Part shown: piece after piece, positions 61,837 to 64,000 of the stretch
How the letters are laid out: each line of letters starts with the position of its first letter
Numbering within the stretch: position 1 is the stretch's first letter
Origin: Psychromonas sp. SA13A
GTDB taxonomy: Bacteria > Pseudomonadota > Gammaproteobacteria > Enterobacterales > Psychromonadaceae
Assembly (NCBI RefSeq): GCF_011378715.1
Contig: NZ_WTKU01000001.1
Location: forward strand, 248,001 to 312,000
Length of the DNA stretch: 64,000 bases
Reading direction: 5' to 3'
Notes under the pieces: generated by a model
What the model was told of the DNA's origin: nothing
What the model saw: the letters and a program-made list of their open reading frames with translations, nothing else
The model's database searches: none
Position numbers and translations under genes: made by a program

Positions 61837-62917
61837 GTTAACCCCTCGCGCGCAAGCTTCGGCAAAGTGGGGTTACCTATCCCCTGTATTGGCCGTTTTT
61901 TTAACCCTGATTGCAGCCACTGTCTTATTCTGGGGATTAGGAAAAGATCCACAACTCGCGTTGTATACCTTTTTCATCAGCCCTATTGAAAATTGGTACG
62001 GCATTACAGAATTACTAGTTGTCGCAATCCCTATTTTACTCTGCGCCTATGGGTTGGCCTTATGCTATCGCGCTTCAATATGGAATATCGGTGCAGAAGG
62101 ACAATTATTATTAGGTGCAGTGGTTGCCACCACAATGGCCTTAAAATTTGTTGATTCAGATAGTTTATGGGCAATGCCCTTAGTATTACTGGCAGGTATG
62201 GTTGGCGGTATGCTTTGTTCCGGCATCTCAGCGTTCCTCAACTTGCGTTTAAATTGTAACGAAACGCTAGTGACCATCATGATGAACTACATCGCGCTTA
62301 ATACTCTTTTGTGGGCGGTCTATGGCCCTTTAAAAGATCCGAGCGGATATAACTTTCCTGAAAGTGCCCTATTTGGAGACAGCTCTTTATTACCTATTTT
62401 ATTTGAAGGAACACGCCTACATTTTGGTTTGTTATTGGTCATCTTAGCCTTGGTTATTGTTTGGGTATTTATGAGCAAAACTTTTTTAGGTTTCCAAATC
62501 AAAGTACTAGGGTTGGATAAACCAGCCGCTCGCATGGCAGGGTTTAAAGAGAAAAAATTAGCAGCGATGGTGTTTTTGGTTTCAGGTGCATTAGCAGGGC
62601 TTGCCGGCGCAGTCATTGTCACCGGTTCAACCGGCCAATTAATCCCCGCTATCTCTCCCGGATACGGTTATTCGGCGATTATTGTTGCCTTTTTAGGGCG
62701 TTTGCACCCAGTGGGAATTACCCTAGCAGGGTTATTAATTGCCTTAATATTTATGGGCGGGGAAATGTCACAAATGGTATTGCAATTACCTAGAGCAATC
62801 ACAGGTATTTTACAGGGGTTGATCTTATTTTTCTTGCTCTCCTGTGATGTGCTGATCCGTTACCGTATCGTATTCACCGTTAAGTTACCTGGTTTCACAG
62901 CAGCTGCTAAACATTAA
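61829..62917 (+). CDS. Nucleoside/purine-type ABC transporter permease, first subunit (YufP type)
   Basis: A 362-residue BPD_transp_2-family permease with about ten helices. Marks are ALCYRASIWNIGAEGQLLLGA, LNCNETLVTIMMNYIAL and the C-terminal GYGYSAIIVAFLGRLHP. It overlaps the ATPase gene by 8 bp. Confidence 0.9.
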   Translation: MIKLTPRAQASAKWGYLSPVLAVFLTLIAATVLFWGLGKDPQLALYTFFISPIENWYGITELLVVAIPILLCAYGLALCYRASIWNIGAEGQLLLGAVVATTMALKFVDSDSLWAMPLVLLAGMVGGMLCSGISAFLNLRLNCNETLVTIMMNYIALNTLLWAVYGPLKDPSGYNFPESALFGDSSLLPILFEGTRLHFGLLLVILALVIVWVFMSKTFLGFQIKVLGLDKPAARMAGFKEKKLAAMVFLVSGALAGLAGAVIVTGSTGQLIPAISPGYGYSAIIVAFLGRLHPVGITLAGLLIALIFMGGEMSQMVLQLPRAITGILQGLILFFLLSCDVLIRYRIVFTVKLPGFTAAAKH

Positions 62918-62939
62918 AGATTAACAAGGAGATCAACAA

Positions 62940-63866
62940 ATGGATATTGATTTAGTTACCAATATTTTATACGCCATGATCATGACCGGTACCCCGCTAT
63001 TATTGGTTGCGTTAGGTGAAATGGTATGTGAAAAAAGTGGCGTGCTCAATTTAGGTCAAGAAGGCATGATGCTAATGGGCGCGGTTGCAGGCTTTATTGC
63101 CATGTACCACACGGATAATCACTTTATTGGTTTTATCGCGGCGATCTTAGTCGGTATTGCCATGTCACTTTTATTTGCCTTCATTGCATTAAATTTAAAT
63201 GCAAATCAAGTTGCAGCAGGCCTAGCCCTAACTATCTTCGGCACTGGTTTGTCCGCTTTTTTAGGCAACGATTATGAGGGCAAGCAAATAGCTGTGCTAC
63301 CTTCGTTATCTATCGATGCATTACAAAGCATTCCATTAATAGGTAAGCCACTATTCGGGCAAAATGCGATTGTATATTTAAGCTGGATATTGGTCATTGT
63401 GGTGTATTTATTCTTCCGTTATCACCGCCAAGGTTTATCAGTAAGAGCGGTTGGCGAAGACCCAAGCGTTGCTAGCAACTTAGGACTACCGGTGATGTTC
63501 ATTCGTTATTTATCGGTTATTTTTGGTGGTGCAATGGCTGGATTAGCAGGTGGTTACTTATCCATTGCTTATACTCCCATGTGGACAGAAGGCATGGTAT
63601 CAGGCAAGGGTTGGATTGCATTAACCTTGGTTGTGTTTGCGAGCTGGCGAATAGAACGCATTATTTTAGGCGCATATTTATTTGGCTTTGCAAGTATTAT
63701 GCACCTTGTGGCACAGGGTTTAAATTGGGATGTCTCTTCTAATTTATTAGCGATGATGCCTTATGTTGCGACATTAGTGGTGTTGGTGATGTTAAGTCGC
63801 GACAAGCAACGATTGAAGTTGTTTGAGCCGATGGCATTAGGGAAACCATGGCACAGGAGTAGCTAA
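62940..63866 (+). CDS. Nucleoside/purine-type ABC transporter permease, second subunit (YufQ type)
   Basis: A 308-residue permease paralogue with about eight to ten helices. It has GEMVCEKSGVLNLGQEGMMLMGA, the LNANQVAAGLALTIFGTGLS stretch and GMVSGKGWIALTLVVFASW. It starts 22 bp after the first permease behind AAGGAG and pairs with it to form the channel. Confidence 0.9.
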   Translation: MDIDLVTNILYAMIMTGTPLLLVALGEMVCEKSGVLNLGQEGMMLMGAVAGFIAMYHTDNHFIGFIAAILVGIAMSLLFAFIALNLNANQVAAGLALTIFGTGLSAFLGNDYEGKQIAVLPSLSIDALQSIPLIGKPLFGQNAIVYLSWILVIVVYLFFRYHRQGLSVRAVGEDPSVASNLGLPVMFIRYLSVIFGGAMAGLAGGYLSIAYTPMWTEGMVSGKGWIALTLVVFASWRIERIILGAYLFGFASIMHLVAQGLNWDVSSNLLAMMPYVATLVVLVMLSRDKQRLKLFEPMALGKPWHRSS

Positions 63867-63910
63867 CCTCGCTAGGTTGTCATCGCTTATTTAATGCTTT
63901 GGATGGGTTT

Positions 63911-63995
63911 GCTTTGAGTTGGGTTCGTCTGCGCTCATCAGGTCAGTGCGATTAATTGTTCGCTTTGAGTTTGGTTCGTCTGCGCTCATCCGGTC
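63911..63995. repeat. 34-bp near-identical direct repeat at the right edge
   Basis: Copies at 63911-63944 and 63962-63995 differ at two positions and are spaced 51 bp start to start. Each contains GGTTCGTCTGCGCTCATC. The array may continue beyond the window. It is more G+C-rich than the surroundings. Confidence 0.75.
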
Positions 63996-64000
63996 TACTT

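Overview
The window looks like the chromosome of an AT-rich marine gammaproteobacterium, close in gene content to Psychromonas, Vibrio and Shewanella. This rests on enterobacterial-type pathway genes (Yia/Sgb, LgoD, KduI, LtnD/OtnK), TRAP transporters, a DUF318 metal permease of a type common in marine Gammaproteobacteria, and low G+C throughout. The genus is inference. No rRNA, tRNA, CRISPR array or prophage was seen. The content is almost entirely catabolic: purine ureides, inositol, four-carbon sugar acids, hexuronates/aldonates and diketogulonate, each with its own transporter and regulator.

Layout. 1-2.5 kb: minus-strand inositol genes (iolA, cut by the window edge, and an iolC kinase-DUF2090 fusion), divergent from an RpiR-type regulator. 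Their shared intergenic region carries four TGAAA-N6-TTTCA-like sites. 3.8-4.2 kb: a group II truncated haemoglobin. 4.5-18.6 kb: a ureide/urate block with a polar-amino-acid-type ABC transporter, RpiR regulator, SBF-like transporter, amidase, oxamate amidohydrolase-like Ntn hydrolase, ureidoglycine aminotransferase, allantoate amidohydrolase, an IS200/IS605 insertion, allantoinase PuuE and an NCS2 urate/xanthine permease. The ABC operon and the permease each have a strong sigma-54 promoter followed at identical spacing by the same leader motif. 19.0-20.6 kb: a metal permease and an ArsR regulator. 20.7-28.4 kb: a D-erythronate/L-threonate block (DeoR regulator, DenD, GntP permease, LtnD, OtnK, OtnC, OtnI) with matching operator arrays in its two promoter regions. 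28.5-38.8 kb: a TRAP permease relic, then kduI, a TRAP transporter, a GntR regulator, a UxuB-type and an LgoD-type dehydrogenase, an AllD/YbiC-type dehydrogenase and an IclR regulator.

39.2-55.6 kb holds two minus-strand operons: a sugar ABC transporter with an SMP-30 lactonase, and a 13-gene operon for 2,3-diketo-L-gulonate (yiaK, TRAP yiaMNO, sgbE, HAD phosphatase, yiaL, lyxK, sgbH, a YiaJ-like IclR regulator, sgbU, transaldolase, ABM protein). Both carry nearly the same 17-bp palindrome just before the first gene, with a half-site about 30 bp further upstream. This suggests one regulon that may take up and open a lactone, possibly an ascorbate-related one, and feed it to pentose phosphates. 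A small membrane protein with a near-consensus sigma-70 promoter lies between the two operons.

56.1-57.1 kb: a homocysteine S-methyltransferase. 57.3-59.7 kb: urate oxidation genes (uraD, uraH, puuD) with a palindromic MITE-like element inside the operon. 60.2-63.9 kb: a nucleoside/purine-type ABC transporter (ATPase and two permeases). The purine pathway is therefore split across the two ends of the window, with about 38 kb of mostly sugar-acid genes between. Urate to allantoin is encoded at the right end, allantoin to ureidoglycine and oxalurate/oxamate at the left. The ascorbate-breakdown theme (diketogulonate and threonate) links two of the middle blocks.
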